DNA from: CAYFJV01 sp964460605
Lineage (GTDB): Archaea > Nanobdellota > Nanobdellia > Woesearchaeales > GW2011-AR9
NCBI GenBank assembly: GCA_964460605.1
Contig: CAYWPT010000002.1
Span: 67,286-131,285, forward strand
DNA length: 64,000 bases
Direction of reading: 5' to 3'
The translations under genes were made by a program, and so were the position numbers. Positions 52,030 to 62,289 of the stretch are shown here, one piece after another. The notes below the pieces were generated by a model. The model ran no database searches, was not told the origin of the DNA, and saw only the letters and a program-made list of their open reading frames with translations. Each line of letters starts with the position of its first letter. The first letter of the stretch is position 1.

Positions 52030-54258
52030 ATGACTACTTTACAATCAAGTATTGAGAAAAAGGAGAAAACACTCATTACTATGGCTCTGCCTTATGCTAA
52101 TGGTACTCTGCATATTGGTCATTTATTAGGATTTATTCAAAGTGATATTTACTCAAGGTTCTTAAAACTGATTGGAAAAGATGTAGCTTATGTTTGTGGA
52201 TCAGATATGCATGGAACACCCATTGTTATTAATTCTAAAAAAGCAGGGGTGAGTCCTGAAGAGTTTAGTGGAAAATATTTTGAAGAACACCAAAAAGATT
52301 TAGCTAAATTCTTAATTAAATTTGATAATTATTCACACACTAACACTGAAGATAACCAAAGACTTGCAGAATTATTCTTTAAAACACTCAAAGAAAAAGA
52401 GTTAATCTATACTAAAGAAATTGAACAATTATATGATGAAGAAGCAGGACAATTCTTGCCTGACAGGTTTATCAAAGGTGCATGTCCTAAATGTGGTGCT
52501 GAAGATCAGTATGGGGATGTTTGTGAGTCTTGTAACGCAAGCTATGAACCAACTGATTTAGTAAATCCTTATTCTACTATTACTGGAAGCAAACCTATCT
52601 TAAAGAAAACAAGACATTATTATTTCAAACTAAGTTCTTTTGAAACCTATCTTGAAGCTTGGGTAAATTCAGAGGGTTCTGTAATCCAAAAAGAAGTAAA
52701 GAATTGGTTAAATACTTGGCTCACTGATGGTCTAAAAGATTGGTGTATTAGTCGTGATCAGCCTTACTTTGGTTTTGAAATCCCTGGAGCAGAAGATGAA
52801 ATTGGTGAGAAAAAGTATTTTTATGTGTGGTTAGATGCTCCAATTGGATATATTAGTAGTACTCAAGAATTGTGTACTAAAAAAGGGATTGAATGTACTT
52901 GGGAAGATTATTGGAAAGATGGACAATCTTTACATTTCTTAGGAAAAGATATTGCCTATTTTCATTTCTTATTTTGGCCAGCTATGCTGCATGCTATGGA
53001 TATTCCTATGCCAAAACTAAGTGTAAACGGTTTTATTACTGTTGATGGAAAAAAGATGAGTAAATCTCGTGGAACTTTTTTCACTGCTACAGAATTTTAC
53101 GATTTATATGGTGCAGAAAACTTGAGGTTTTATTTTGCAAGTCATTCGCGGCGTAGTGTACAAGATATTAATTTAGATTTAGAAGATTTTAGGGCAGTGA
53201 GTAATAATGTATATATGGGAAGTCTAGGAAACTTTTGTTTTAGAACACTCAGTTTTGCTGCTCGTAATTATGGTTCAGGATTTGAAAGTATTGCTCAGGG
53301 AGCTGATGAGAAAAAGTTATTATCAGAATTTAATACTCTAAAAGATGAGGTTTATACTGCTTATTATGAACAAGATTTCAAATTAGCTCTAAAGGCTATT
53401 GTAAAGATAGCAGATTTAGGTAATGCTTATTTCCAAAAGCTTGAACCTTGGAGGAAACGAGAAAATGAAGGGGAAGCTAAAGAAGTTGCAAGCAAAGTTG
53501 TTTTTATGGTGAACTTAGCTAGGAATTTATCCATTTTAGTTAAACCTATTGTTCCTGAATTTTCTAAAAAGATTGAGAAAGCTTTTGGTCCTGAAGTTGT
53601 TCTGTTACACTTTGGCAAAGGGTGGCAATGGGAAGATATTAATTTTGAACATAAGGGGGCAATTGCTATGCCTGAGAAATTAGTGGAAAAGATTGAACTG
53701 GCTGTTAAAAATGAAGAAAAAGCTCCTAAAAAGGATAAGAAAAGATCTGAAAAGAAAAAGCTCAGTAAAGAAATTCCAGAAAATGTATTCCCATTAGATA
53801 TTCGCGTGGGTCAAATAAAAGAAGTTAAAAATCATCCAAATGCAGAAAAATTATATTTATTGAAAGTTGATTTTGGATCAGAGATGGGTCAAAGACAAAT
53901 TGTTGCAGGCTTAAAAGCATTTTATACCCCTGATCAATTACTAGAAAAAAGAACTTTGTTTATTGTGAATCTTGCTCCTGCTAAACTGCGTGGTGAGATG
54001 AGTCAAGGAATGTCTTTGATTGCAGAAGATGAAGAAAAAAATATGGCTTTCTTAGAACAAGATGATTCAGTTGCACTAGGAACTCAAGCAACTATTGAAG
54101 GTTTAGAAAATTATACTCAAGAAATTGATTTTAAAACTTTTCAAAATGCAGGAATGTTTATTGAAAATGGAAAAGTTGTTTACAAAGGAAAAGTTCTGTT
54201 AGTTAATGGTAAAGAAGTAAAAGTTTCTGGTCTTAAAGATGGCGCTCAAGTTATGTGA
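52030..54258 (+). CDS. metG: Methionyl-tRNA synthetase with C-terminal tRNA-binding domain
   Basis: Class Ia synthetase charging tRNA-Met. HIGH is HIGH itself (residues 28-31) in YANGTLHIGHLLG, a zinc knuckle CPKCGAEDQYGDVCESC lies in the connective domain, and KKMSKSRG is near residue 338. After the anticodon-binding helices a Lys-rich linker (about residues 560-585) leads to an EMAPII/Trbp111-like OB domain (LDIRVGQIKEVKNHPNAEKL...), which increases tRNA affinity. 742 residues. It has its own upstream AT-rich promoter region (TTATATAAA near 52005). Confidence 0.96.
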   Translation: MTTLQSSIEKKEKTLITMALPYANGTLHIGHLLGFIQSDIYSRFLKLIGKDVAYVCGSDMHGTPIVINSKKAGVSPEEFSGKYFEEHQKDLAKFLIKFDNYSHTNTEDNQRLAELFFKTLKEKELIYTKEIEQLYDEEAGQFLPDRFIKGACPKCGAEDQYGDVCESCNASYEPTDLVNPYSTITGSKPILKKTRHYYFKLSSFETYLEAWVNSEGSVIQKEVKNWLNTWLTDGLKDWCISRDQPYFGFEIPGAEDEIGEKKYFYVWLDAPIGYISSTQELCTKKGIECTWEDYWKDGQSLHFLGKDIAYFHFLFWPAMLHAMDIPMPKLSVNGFITVDGKKMSKSRGTFFTATEFYDLYGAENLRFYFASHSRRSVQDINLDLEDFRAVSNNVYMGSLGNFCFRTLSFAARNYGSGFESIAQGADEKKLLSEFNTLKDEVYTAYYEQDFKLALKAIVKIADLGNAYFQKLEPWRKRENEGEAKEVASKVVFMVNLARNLSILVKPIVPEFSKKIEKAFGPEVVLLHFGKGWQWEDINFEHKGAIAMPEKLVEKIELAVKNEEKAPKKDKKRSEKKKLSKEIPENVFPLDIRVGQIKEVKNHPNAEKLYLLKVDFGSEMGQRQIVAGLKAFYTPDQLLEKRTLFIVNLAPAKLRGEMSQGMSLIAEDEEKNMAFLEQDDSVALGTQATIEGLENYTQEIDFKTFQNAGMFIENGKVVYKGKVLLVNGKEVKVSGLKDGAQVM

Positions 54259-54312
54259 GTTTAGTTAACTGCAATTATTTTAAGCTTATTTTTATTCTCT
54301 ATTATAGTAAGG

Positions 54313-54320
54313 TTTATATA
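54313..54320 (+). promoter_or_regulatory. TATA box of the giant surface-protein operon
   Basis: TTTATATA, about 43 bases before the ATG at 54356, so the transcript would have a leader of roughly 15 bases carrying GGGGA as a possible ribosome binding site. No other strong TATA element is seen until 62260. Confidence 0.65.
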
Positions 54321-54355
54321 GCAAAAATCTATCATTTATTGTGGGGAACTGATAG

Positions 54356-56782
54356 ATGTTGAACAAGAAAGCACAAGTTACAGTATTCATAATCATAGGT
54401 ATAGTAATTCTTGCAGTATTTTCTGCTATCCTTTATATCACAAATATTACAGTTACAGAAAGTTTTCAAGTTGAAGCTCAACCAGTAAGAGAAACAGTTC
54501 CCCAAGAATTTGTGGCTCTGCAAGAGTATACTGAAGCTTGTTTAGCATCAGTTGCTGAGCAGGGCCTTCTCTTACTAGGACAACAAGGTGGGTATATCTA
54601 TCCAGCAACAATAGGAGAGTTTTCTTTAGCAAACCCAACAGATTCTGACGGATTAATTTTAGATCCAATTTTAGTTCCTTATTGGTATTATAATCCAGAA
54701 GAAAATGGTGGAGATGGCATTTCTATTTCAAGTCTAAGGCCTCCATTACATATTGAGGAAGAGGGTTTGAGCATTGAACACCAATTAGGAACATTTATTG
54801 AAGAGAATGTTGAATCTTGTTTACAAAACTATGCTGTATTTGAAAAACAGAATTATTTTGTAAGTTATGATGAAAAAGAAGCGCACGCACGGGCAAGAAA
54901 TGGCTTTGTTGATTTCACATTAAAAATGCCTTTAGAAGCTCAACGTGGTGGAGCGACAACTGAAATGGAAACATTCTTCATCGTATTAGATGTTGATTTA
55001 GAACACCTCTATGGCGTAGCATCAAAGATTTCTGAATTACAACAAGATACAAACTTTTTAGAGTATCATACACTCAATGTTTTGAGTACCCATACAGGTT
55101 TAGCTCAAGATAAGTTCCCTCCAAAATTACAAATAGAATATGATCAAGTAGTTTCACAAACTTGGGCAACACCTTTAGTGGAAGAAAACTTGAAAAGTCT
55201 TCTTCTTAATTATATCCCAACAATTCGTTTTGCAGGATCAGATAATTTTGTTCGTTATGAATATCCTAATTCTGAACTAAGTGGTGTATATCAACAAGTC
55301 TATGATGATATGATCTTAGGTTTTCCTGATGATGGAGAATCGCCTAATGTAAATGGTTTGTTAATTAATTTTGATTACTTTAACTGGGACCCCTATTTAG
55401 ATCTTAATGCAGGAGAACAACAAACAACTGCTACAAGTTTATTTATTGATAGTCCTTTAGATTTGATTAGTTATGATATTAGTTTCCAAAAATATCTTAA
55501 CACTTATGATATCTCTTACCCTCTGCTTGCTCGTGTTGAAGATCCTAATGCATTAAACGGTTTAGGTTTTAGTCTTAATTTTGCAATGGAACCTAATATT
55601 ATCAATAATAAACCGGTAACTACGGATACCCTTATTCCTGCAAAAATAATTACTGGACAAGATTCTTTGTTATGTGATCCAAAACAAAAAGATACGGAAT
55701 TTATTAATTCCTTAGTAATAGATGCTGCTAATCATGACCCTTTAGAATCGGTAAGTTTTGCTTATTCTGTTCCTTTTGAAGATAGGTGTGGTTTAGGCCT
55801 TAGTGAGGATGATGGTGAGTTTGGTGCTTCTTATCCTTTAGCTTATGGTGGAATTCTTGATTTAAAATTAGATGGATATCTTCCTCAATATTTTATCTTT
55901 GATACTTATGACTTTAAGAGGGAAGCAGGGGTTGTAGGTTACGCAGTTGCAGGAATTGATAGGCCTGTGTTAGAAATGTATCCTTTAAAGGAAATTGAAG
56001 TACGTGTAAAAAAGAAAAATTTAGAAAAATGTGTTCGTCCAGTAGATGTTGATGCTTGTCTTGCAGGTTCAGGTCAAGAGAATTTTGATGAATGTATGTC
56101 TGAATCTAGTGAAAGAGTTTGTTTCTTTAATAGCGGTTCTGGACTTTTTTTACCTAACGAGGCAATCACAAGCACTGAGGTATCAGGAAGTAGAAGTCAT
56201 ATTAATGAATGGTATTTTATTAATAATGAAAAAAATTTAGATGATAATGAAGAAGTATCTTTAATCTTTGAGAGAATGCATGATGTTGGTGGACCTTATG
56301 ATGGTGTTTATGAGGGGGCCCATACTACTGTTGCTAATGTAAAAAGTGATGAGAATGCTATAATTGAATTAGCCCCAGGAGAATATAAAGTGACTGTGAT
56401 TAATCAAGTGATTTTAGATGAACCTTATATTATACCTCAGGATTGGCGTTGTACTACTTCAAAAAGAAAAGATTGTTTTATTGTGGAGCAAGCAGTTTTA
56501 GATAACTTAGTGACTGCGACTTATGTTTTAGATAGTGAAGAAACTTATTTTATTGTTACTCGAGAAGATCTTTATGCATCAAATCTGCTAGAGTTTCATA
56601 TTTTGAATCAAGGCTTAAGTAGCTTACCAGAAACTTTTACAACAAGTTTTAGTGTAGAAGATGAGATGCCTGATATTGCTGCAAGATTAGCAGAAGACAT
56701 GATAATTTTGGGAGAATTCCAGGATTTAGTCTCACAAGTAGGTGCAAGGAGTAATTTGAAAGGAGAATGGTTAGTTGAGTAA
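54356..56782 (+). CDS. Giant envelope protein with archaeal pilin-like N-terminus
   Basis: 808 residues. The N-terminus MLNKKAQVTVFIIIGIVILA is a short basic, hydrophobic class III-like signal, as in archaeal type IV pilin-like proteins: a KK-A-Q site then a 20-residue hydrophobic helix (though without Glu at +5). The rest is a large extracytoplasmic region of beta-rich segments with six or so Cys, no repeats I can define and no enzyme motif. First gene of a three-gene coupled set; the next ORF begins 1 base after its stop at 56784 (ATG). The TATA box at 54313 drives it. Relatives in DPANN genomes carry such KKAQVT/KRGQVT-type N-termini on large uncharacterised surface proteins; function unknown. 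Confidence 0.7.
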   Translation: MLNKKAQVTVFIIIGIVILAVFSAILYITNITVTESFQVEAQPVRETVPQEFVALQEYTEACLASVAEQGLLLLGQQGGYIYPATIGEFSLANPTDSDGLILDPILVPYWYYNPEENGGDGISISSLRPPLHIEEEGLSIEHQLGTFIEENVESCLQNYAVFEKQNYFVSYDEKEAHARARNGFVDFTLKMPLEAQRGGATTEMETFFIVLDVDLEHLYGVASKISELQQDTNFLEYHTLNVLSTHTGLAQDKFPPKLQIEYDQVVSQTWATPLVEENLKSLLLNYIPTIRFAGSDNFVRYEYPNSELSGVYQQVYDDMILGFPDDGESPNVNGLLINFDYFNWDPYLDLNAGEQQTTATSLFIDSPLDLISYDISFQKYLNTYDISYPLLARVEDPNALNGLGFSLNFAMEPNIINNKPVTTDTLIPAKIITGQDSLLCDPKQKDTEFINSLVIDAANHDPLESVSFAYSVPFEDRCGLGLSEDDGEFGASYPLAYGGILDLKLDGYLPQYFIFDTYDFKREAGVVGYAVAGIDRPVLEMYPLKEIEVRVKKKNLEKCVRPVDVDACLAGSGQENFDECMSESSERVCFFNSGSGLFLPNEAITSTEVSGSRSHINEWYFINNEKNLDDNEEVSLIFERMHDVGGPYDGVYEGAHTTVANVKSDENAIIELAPGEYKVTVINQVILDEPYIIPQDWRCTTSKRKDCFIVEQAVLDNLVTATYVLDSEETYFIVTREDLYASNLLEFHILNQGLSSLPETFTTSFSVEDEMPDIAARLAEDMIILGEFQDLVSQVGARSNLKGEWLVE

Positions 56783-56783
56783 A

Positions 56784-59700
56784 ATGGAAGAAGAATTAGG
56801 AAAAAGAAGTGAGAGAACTTACAACAGGTACATTTCAACTATTGGTCTGTTTATTATGTGTTTAATGCTAAGTCTTCCTGTTTATTCTGCTCAAACACTT
56901 GCTGCAACGGTAACTATTACTCAAAATCATGGGTCAGATAATTTTGATGGTTTCTTAAATGGTGATGGTGATGTTTGGACTCTTGAAGCTACTTTAAGTA
57001 ATGTTGAAGGTGAAGGTGATCTTGATCCTAGCCAAGTGGTTTTAGATCTTGATTCTGAGGAAGTAGCTTTTACGAGTTGTAGTGGTAATCTTCTCTCTAG
57101 TACATGTTCATTTGAAAGTTCATTGCCTACTGGAATCCCTGAGGGGGTTTATCCATTTAGTGTGCGTCTATATAATCCGACTGGAAGTTTAGAACTTGGT
57201 AGCGATACTAGTTCAGTAATCTCAGATGCTTCAGGACCGACTTATGATTTTAGAACTGTTGAACAAAATGGCGATGATGTTTTATTATCTTTTACTGTAT
57301 TTGAAGAACCTGCTACTTGTGTTGGCTTAGAAGAAGTAGAGATCATTGATGCTGATGCTGGTGATGTTTTACAAAGGATAGAAATTTCTGAAGATGAGCT
57401 TTGTGAGTTTGAGTATTCTAGCGATGGTGGAAGTAATGGGATTTTGTCAGCTCAATTGAGTGGAGAAGGTTTACGTCATTTTAGAATAAAGGCTACAGAT
57501 AAATTTGGGCATAGTACTACTAGTTCAAGTAAAGCTTTAGATACAGATTTTTCTGCACCACAAATTGAGTTAGGAAGTTTAGAATTGTTAAGCTTTGGAG
57601 ATTTTATTGGTGGAACAACCCAAAGAACAGATGTTGTAGTAAGTATTAATGAATGTAATGAATTGGTGGCAGTTGCAGGGAGTTCTGAACAAATTAATTT
57701 TGTAAGTGACCCAAGCTTTACTTTAGTAGATTCTTGTGTTTGGGAAGCACATTGGACTGGATTAGAGATTTCTCCCACTGGAAATGTGATTGCTGCTGAA
57801 ATTGTAGCTGAAGATGAAAATGGAAATATTGGAAGCGCTGTAATAAGTGCTACATTTATTCAAGACGTTGTAGCTCCACGAATAGAATTCATAGGTACCC
57901 AAAGACAATTTGAAGGTAGAAGTTATGCAGCTTCTGGTGATGAGAGTATTATAATAGCGAAAATAAATGAGGGCGGTTCTGGTATAGATCCTGAGAATGG
58001 TATAGCGCTCAACCTATTCACACTTGATGGAAGCAGTGATTTTGAGACGCCTGATGTATGCATTGAAACAGCTCAGAATGATTTAGAATGTAGGTGGAAT
58101 GTAAGAGCGACAGGATCTAGTACTACAAAACAAGTAACTTTACGTTTATTTGAAGATAGGGTTGGTAATGAAGGAGATTTACAAACCTTTGATGTTATTG
58201 TAGACTCAGTTAATCCCATAGTTCAAGCTATTGAATTTGAAGCAGTATCTACTCAGGGTCGTAAGGATTTCTTCTCTAGTAATGATGATGTTATTGTACG
58301 AGTTGAAGTAGAAGAAGAAGCGGGTTTAGATGTTTTTGTTGATGCACGTGACATGGTTATGGATGCAGAAAGCAAATTTCAATATGGTTTTGAGATAGAT
58401 GGTGTTTATGAAGAGAGTGAGTTTGATGGTTGGATGCGTTTTAATGAGCAAGGTTGTAGCCGCGATGGCGAAACTCATTTATGGAAATGTGAATTTAATG
58501 TTCCTAGTATAAAAAGTGGTTATGACTCTAATGTTCCTGTTGAAATCTTAGTGAAGGATACTGCAGGGAATAGAGCAGATTGTAACAATGTTTTGAATGA
58601 TGCCGATAATGTTGAAGGGAACTCTTGTAAATATGAAATGGAGATTTTTGCACTTGATGAAGAGACCCAACCAGATTTCTGGGAAATCAAAAGTCCTGAT
58701 GCTAAAGAAAGTTTTGTAGATTTAGATATCTCTGAATTAACTCATACACGGGCAAGTTATACTTTGAAACCGAGGAGTGATATCCATGCTTCTCTAGTCG
58801 GTGCAGATGCACTTACTTGCACTAGTGAATCTTCTGGTGCCCCTACTGTAAGTAGGCTTGTTGTTTTTGGTGGCCAAGGGGGAGTTACAGTTTCATCTTT
58901 AAGTCTTTTAATGGAATTTGCTCCTTTCTCCCCTTCATCTGTTTTAGAGGACAAAAATGAAGCAGCTAAGGTAATTGATTATACTTGTACTATTAATCTT
59001 TATTCGATTGTGGATAATACTGCACTTCAACATGCTGAACAACAAGAAATAATTATCCCTGTGCAATTTGCATTTAGTAAACTTGGTGCATTAGATGAGA
59101 ACATTGATGAATTAATTTATCAAGAAGTTTCAGGCCAAGGATTTAGGGCGGTAAAAAGTATTAATGAGATTGCAAAAGTTTTACGATGGGGAGAATTAAT
59201 TGTAACAGGTTTGAATGCGCTTATCTTTTTATGGGAAAGTATTAGCACTATTGTTTCAGCAACTGATGGAGGTAGAGCAACAGGTGTTGGAAACACTGCA
59301 GCAACAGCAAGTTGTTTTGGAGCAGAAGGAGCTAAAGAAGCAGGAAAAGGAGTATTTAGAGAGGTGATCGGAGTACTTCAAATATTTTATTGTAAACCAG
59401 TTGATGTAGAATTTAGTGGGCTTACTAGTTTTGCTGGTGGATGGCAACAATGGCAAAGAACAGTTTTAGAACTTTGGAAAGGGATCCGAGGAGAATATTT
59501 AACAAATATGTTCTTTGGAAAAGTTGATGGTTCTGGATCAGAATTTAATAAAGGAGAAGGTCAAGGGGATAAAAATGTAAAAAACCAATATTCAATTCCG
59601 ATAAGTAACGACCCTGATTTTGATAAACAAGGGGCAGAATCTGCGTATAATTTAGCAACATCAAGGAATGCAGCTTCACTCTATGATAATATTTATGTTG

Positions 59701-60266
59701 GTGCCATTGGTTTGTGTGTGCCTTCTGTTGTATTTAATCTACAAAAACTTTACCAATCACATTGTGCTAAACTTGCTTGTTTGCAAAATGATGTTCCAGC
59801 TGGTCTAGCTACAGTTGAGACTTGTTCACAGATACATAATTATCTTAATTGTAAATATTTCTTGGGAGAAGTAGTTGCACAAATTATGACTTCATTATTA
59901 TTAGAGGATATTATAGTTGATTTACTCAAAAGCATTCTTTTTGATCCAGTAGGTACTGCGATGGCCCTAATTGCTTTAATCTGTACTCCAATTTGTAGCA
60001 CTTCAGGTACTGGGGTAAAACTATGTTCAGCAATTAGCTGGCTATTTGATGCAATAGGTGTTGCAGGTAATGTAATCAATGCTGTGCAGGGTGCTCCAAG
60101 TCCTAAGAATGATATTTGTGAAGCGAATGGTATTGAAACTGATTTCAAACAATATGAACAGTACAAAGCAGATCATCCTGATGAAGTAACTACGACTGAT
60201 GATGTGAGTGATACTTATCCACGTGGTGGAGAAGACTTAGGTGGTGAAGAAAGTGCTGAAGAATAA
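56784..60266 (+). CDS. Giant Ig-like repeat envelope protein with C-terminal hydrophobic segments
   Basis: About 1160 residues. A signal peptide (IGLFIMCLMLSLPVYSA) is followed by at least four Ig-like beta domains with A/D-x-x-x-P-x-I/V boundaries (GPTYDFRTV, SAPQIELGS, VAPRIEFIG, VNPIVQAIEF), each about 100-120 residues. The last 330 residues are helical, with several hydrophobic segments near residues 790-815, 1040-1090 and clustered Cys (LICTPICSTSGTGVKLC). The tail is acidic. It may be anchored in the membrane by that C-terminal part, with the Ig arm outside. The next gene starts within its last 26 bases, with GGTGGAG (60225-60231) placed inside this coding sequence as its ribosome binding site. 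Confidence 0.7.
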   Translation: MEEELGKRSERTYNRYISTIGLFIMCLMLSLPVYSAQTLAATVTITQNHGSDNFDGFLNGDGDVWTLEATLSNVEGEGDLDPSQVVLDLDSEEVAFTSCSGNLLSSTCSFESSLPTGIPEGVYPFSVRLYNPTGSLELGSDTSSVISDASGPTYDFRTVEQNGDDVLLSFTVFEEPATCVGLEEVEIIDADAGDVLQRIEISEDELCEFEYSSDGGSNGILSAQLSGEGLRHFRIKATDKFGHSTTSSSKALDTDFSAPQIELGSLELLSFGDFIGGTTQRTDVVVSINECNELVAVAGSSEQINFVSDPSFTLVDSCVWEAHWTGLEISPTGNVIAAEIVAEDENGNIGSAVISATFIQDVVAPRIEFIGTQRQFEGRSYAASGDESIIIAKINEGGSGIDPENGIALNLFTLDGSSDFETPDVCIETAQNDLECRWNVRATGSSTTKQVTLRLFEDRVGNEGDLQTFDVIVDSVNPIVQAIEFEAVSTQGRKDFFSSNDDVIVRVEVEEEAGLDVFVDARDMVMDAESKFQYGFEIDGVYEESEFDGWMRFNEQGCSRDGETHLWKCEFNVPSIKSGYDSNVPVEILVKDTAGNRADCNNVLNDADNVEGNSCKYEMEIFALDEETQPDFWEIKSPDAKESFVDLDISELTHTRASYTLKPRSDIHASLVGADALTCTSESSGAPTVSRLVVFGGQGGVTVSSLSLLMEFAPFSPSSVLEDKNEAAKVIDYTCTINLYSIVDNTALQHAEQQEIIIPVQFAFSKLGALDENIDELIYQEVSGQGFRAVKSINEIAKVLRWGELIVTGLNALIFLWESISTIVSATDGGRATGVGNTAATASCFGAEGAKEAGKGVFREVIGVLQIFYCKPVDVEFSGLTSFAGGWQQWQRTVLELWKGIRGEYLTNMFFGKVDGSGSEFNKGEGQGDKNVKNQYSIPISNDPDFDKQGAESAYNLATSRNAASLYDNIYVGAIGLCVPSVVFNLQKLYQSHCAKLACLQNDVPAGLATVETCSQIHNYLNCKYFLGEVVAQIMTSLLLEDIIVDLLKSILFDPVGTAMALIALICTPICSTSGTGVKLCSAISWLFDAIGVAGNVINAVQGAPSPKNDICEANGIETDFKQYEQYKADHPDEVTTTDDVSDTYPRGGEDLGGEESAEE

Positions 60267-62247
60267 AATTCTAATTTTATTATGTTTATTACTTATTGTG
60301 ATGAGTATGTTTGTTGTTGCTGGAGACGATGACCCTCCAGAGATTGACTTAGAAGATAACGGAGACGGAACTGTTACATTGAGTCAGGGAGATGATAAAG
60401 TTACTATCTTCAAAAGAGATTATGATCGTTATGATGATGAATTAGAAGAAGGTGATGTTGATTGTTTAAAAGGGGCTTGTACTGTTGGCGGCGAAGATGT
60501 TTACATAACTGGTATTGAACAGAACTCTAATGGCTTTAGTGAATCTACTGTGATTTATGGTGACGTAACAATATCAACTTTTGAATTTAATGACGAATCT
60601 ACTTTAACATATAATTCTGAGACAGATGAATATAATTATAATGGCGAAATTGGTTCTGGCAGCTATGATGCTAGTGGAGGAAGTAAGGAACAAGTAGAAG
60701 GATTGATTAGTGATGGTGAGCTATTAATCTTGGGTGAGGGGGATGAGATTTCATTTTTAAAGATTAAAACTAGTGGTGATACAATTACAATCTCCGAAGT
60801 TACAATCTCCGAAGGGGTCCTTGAGGATGGATCTTCTTCTGGGAGCGACTTTACAGGTACACAAAGAGAAGTTATTACAGACAATGGAAATATTGAGTCG
60901 GTAACCACAATTGAATTTATAGGTGGAGAAGAGTTAGCTGATCAAGGACAATCTCTTGATAATAATGGGGACATTGAATATACTTGGTCTACAACGAAAG
61001 TTGTAGACAAAGACGGAGAAGATGGAAGTAAAACTGTTCGAACTTACTCAACACCAAAAGGTGGTTTAGTAGGTTATAGTGATGGTACTAACATTGGTAG
61101 CGATTTTGATGATGGTGACATTACTTATATCTCAGCAAATGGTAAATGGACCGGAGAATTGACTGAAGAAGGTGAGTCAAACTTAGAAGCAGGTAAACAA
61201 TTACAAAAAAGTGATTTTAAGGCAGAAGAAGGAGAAAATCCTAATGAATGTGAAAGTTCTACTTGTAAAGGTGTAAAAGCAGGGGTAAGATCAAATACTT
61301 TTGAAACAAGTTTATCATATATTGGTCAAGGCCAATATGTTTCAAATTTATTATTTGGTGATGCTTATATTAAAGAAGGTGTGGCAAGATGGGATAGACA
61401 TTTTGCAAATACTGTTTTGAGTGAACAATATTGGGAATCTGCAGTATGTTCTTGGACTTATCCTGATGTTCAAGATCAAAATGTTGCAATGATTGAAACT
61501 CCAGCAGGTACTTTACAAGCAGTTGCTAGTGTACAAGCAGAGAAGTTAGTACATGATACTATGCTTTGCTCATTTAATGAAGAAAGCCAATCTTATAATG
61601 ATTGTGGGGACAAATATTCTTGTCAAAATGACCTTTGTGTTGATGAGACTGGTCAAGCAGTTCCAGGAGCTTTATACAAAATTACTTGGGGGGTTTCAGC
61701 TCCAAGGGATGAAACATTTACACCTAATGTTGATGAAGATAGTATTGGTGTAACTTATAACATTCTTATTGGTGGGAATGATTTAGAAAATATTGTTCAA
61801 CTAAACCCGGATAATGCTTGTGCTAATGATGCGAGTTGTGTGCGTTACTATTCTTATGAGGGAAATTCTCAATATCCTTTAGGCTTAGACAATGGTAATA
61901 GAGATGGCGCGGTTATTGTCGAATGGTCAGAAAATATTGAATACTCAACAGTTTGTATTGTTTGGGGGAGAGCTCCAGTAACCGTATTTAGGGGTGCAGC
62001 ATTCCCTGGACATGAGAAAAGGACTAAAGCAAATGCTGAGACAAGAAGTGGTGCTTTCGGTTCTAAAACAGATTCACGTGGCGGTGCTTTCTTAGACCAT
62101 TTTTGTAATGATATTGAAGATAGTGTTCGGGGTCCAGAAACCTTTAATTTAGAAGCAGGAAACTCAAGGTCTAAAGCTGAAGATTCAAGTGAGAATAAAC
62201 CTTCAACTACAACAGCACAAAGTGGTATTACAACAAACCAAATATGA
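60241..62247 (+). CDS. Large secreted acidic envelope protein
   Basis: 668 residues from the GTG at 60241 (a second GTG follows immediately). A signal peptide (ILILLCLLLIVMSMFVVAG) precedes a very acidic Gly/Asp/Ser-rich region (about 30-330) with short strand-like units (DGTVTLSQGDDKVTI). The C-terminal half has a folded Cys-rich domain (CGDKYSCQNDLC; CSWTYPDVQDQNVAM) and ends in a Ser/Thr/Asn-rich low-complexity tail. No membrane anchor, so released or bound to its partners. Overlap of 26 bases with the previous gene and nested ribosome binding site indicate coupled production. No family recognised. Confidence 0.7.
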   Translation: MVKKVLKNKILILLCLLLIVMSMFVVAGDDDPPEIDLEDNGDGTVTLSQGDDKVTIFKRDYDRYDDELEEGDVDCLKGACTVGGEDVYITGIEQNSNGFSESTVIYGDVTISTFEFNDESTLTYNSETDEYNYNGEIGSGSYDASGGSKEQVEGLISDGELLILGEGDEISFLKIKTSGDTITISEVTISEGVLEDGSSSGSDFTGTQREVITDNGNIESVTTIEFIGGEELADQGQSLDNNGDIEYTWSTTKVVDKDGEDGSKTVRTYSTPKGGLVGYSDGTNIGSDFDDGDITYISANGKWTGELTEEGESNLEAGKQLQKSDFKAEEGENPNECESSTCKGVKAGVRSNTFETSLSYIGQGQYVSNLLFGDAYIKEGVARWDRHFANTVLSEQYWESAVCSWTYPDVQDQNVAMIETPAGTLQAVASVQAEKLVHDTMLCSFNEESQSYNDCGDKYSCQNDLCVDETGQAVPGALYKITWGVSAPRDETFTPNVDEDSIGVTYNILIGGNDLENIVQLNPDNACANDASCVRYYSYEGNSQYPLGLDNGNRDGAVIVEWSENIEYSTVCIVWGRAPVTVFRGAAFPGHEKRTKANAETRSGAFGSKTDSRGGAFLDHFCNDIEDSVRGPETFNLEAGNSRSKAEDSSENKPSTTTAQSGITTNQI

Positions 62248-62259
62248 TTCAAACAAATG

Positions 62260-62267
62260 TTTATATA
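62260..62267 (+). promoter_or_regulatory. TATA box of the 62290 membrane protein gene
   Basis: TTTATATA 26 bases before the ATG at 62290, consistent with leaderless transcription separate from the upstream surface operon. Confidence 0.6.
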
Positions 62268-62289
62268 GTTTTTAGGTAATTACAAAGAG

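Noticed and set aside
60787..60815. Tandem 13-base repeat (acaatctccgaag twice)
   Set aside because: Falls inside the coding sequence of the acidic secreted protein and encodes a simple duplicated ISE unit; no independent element.
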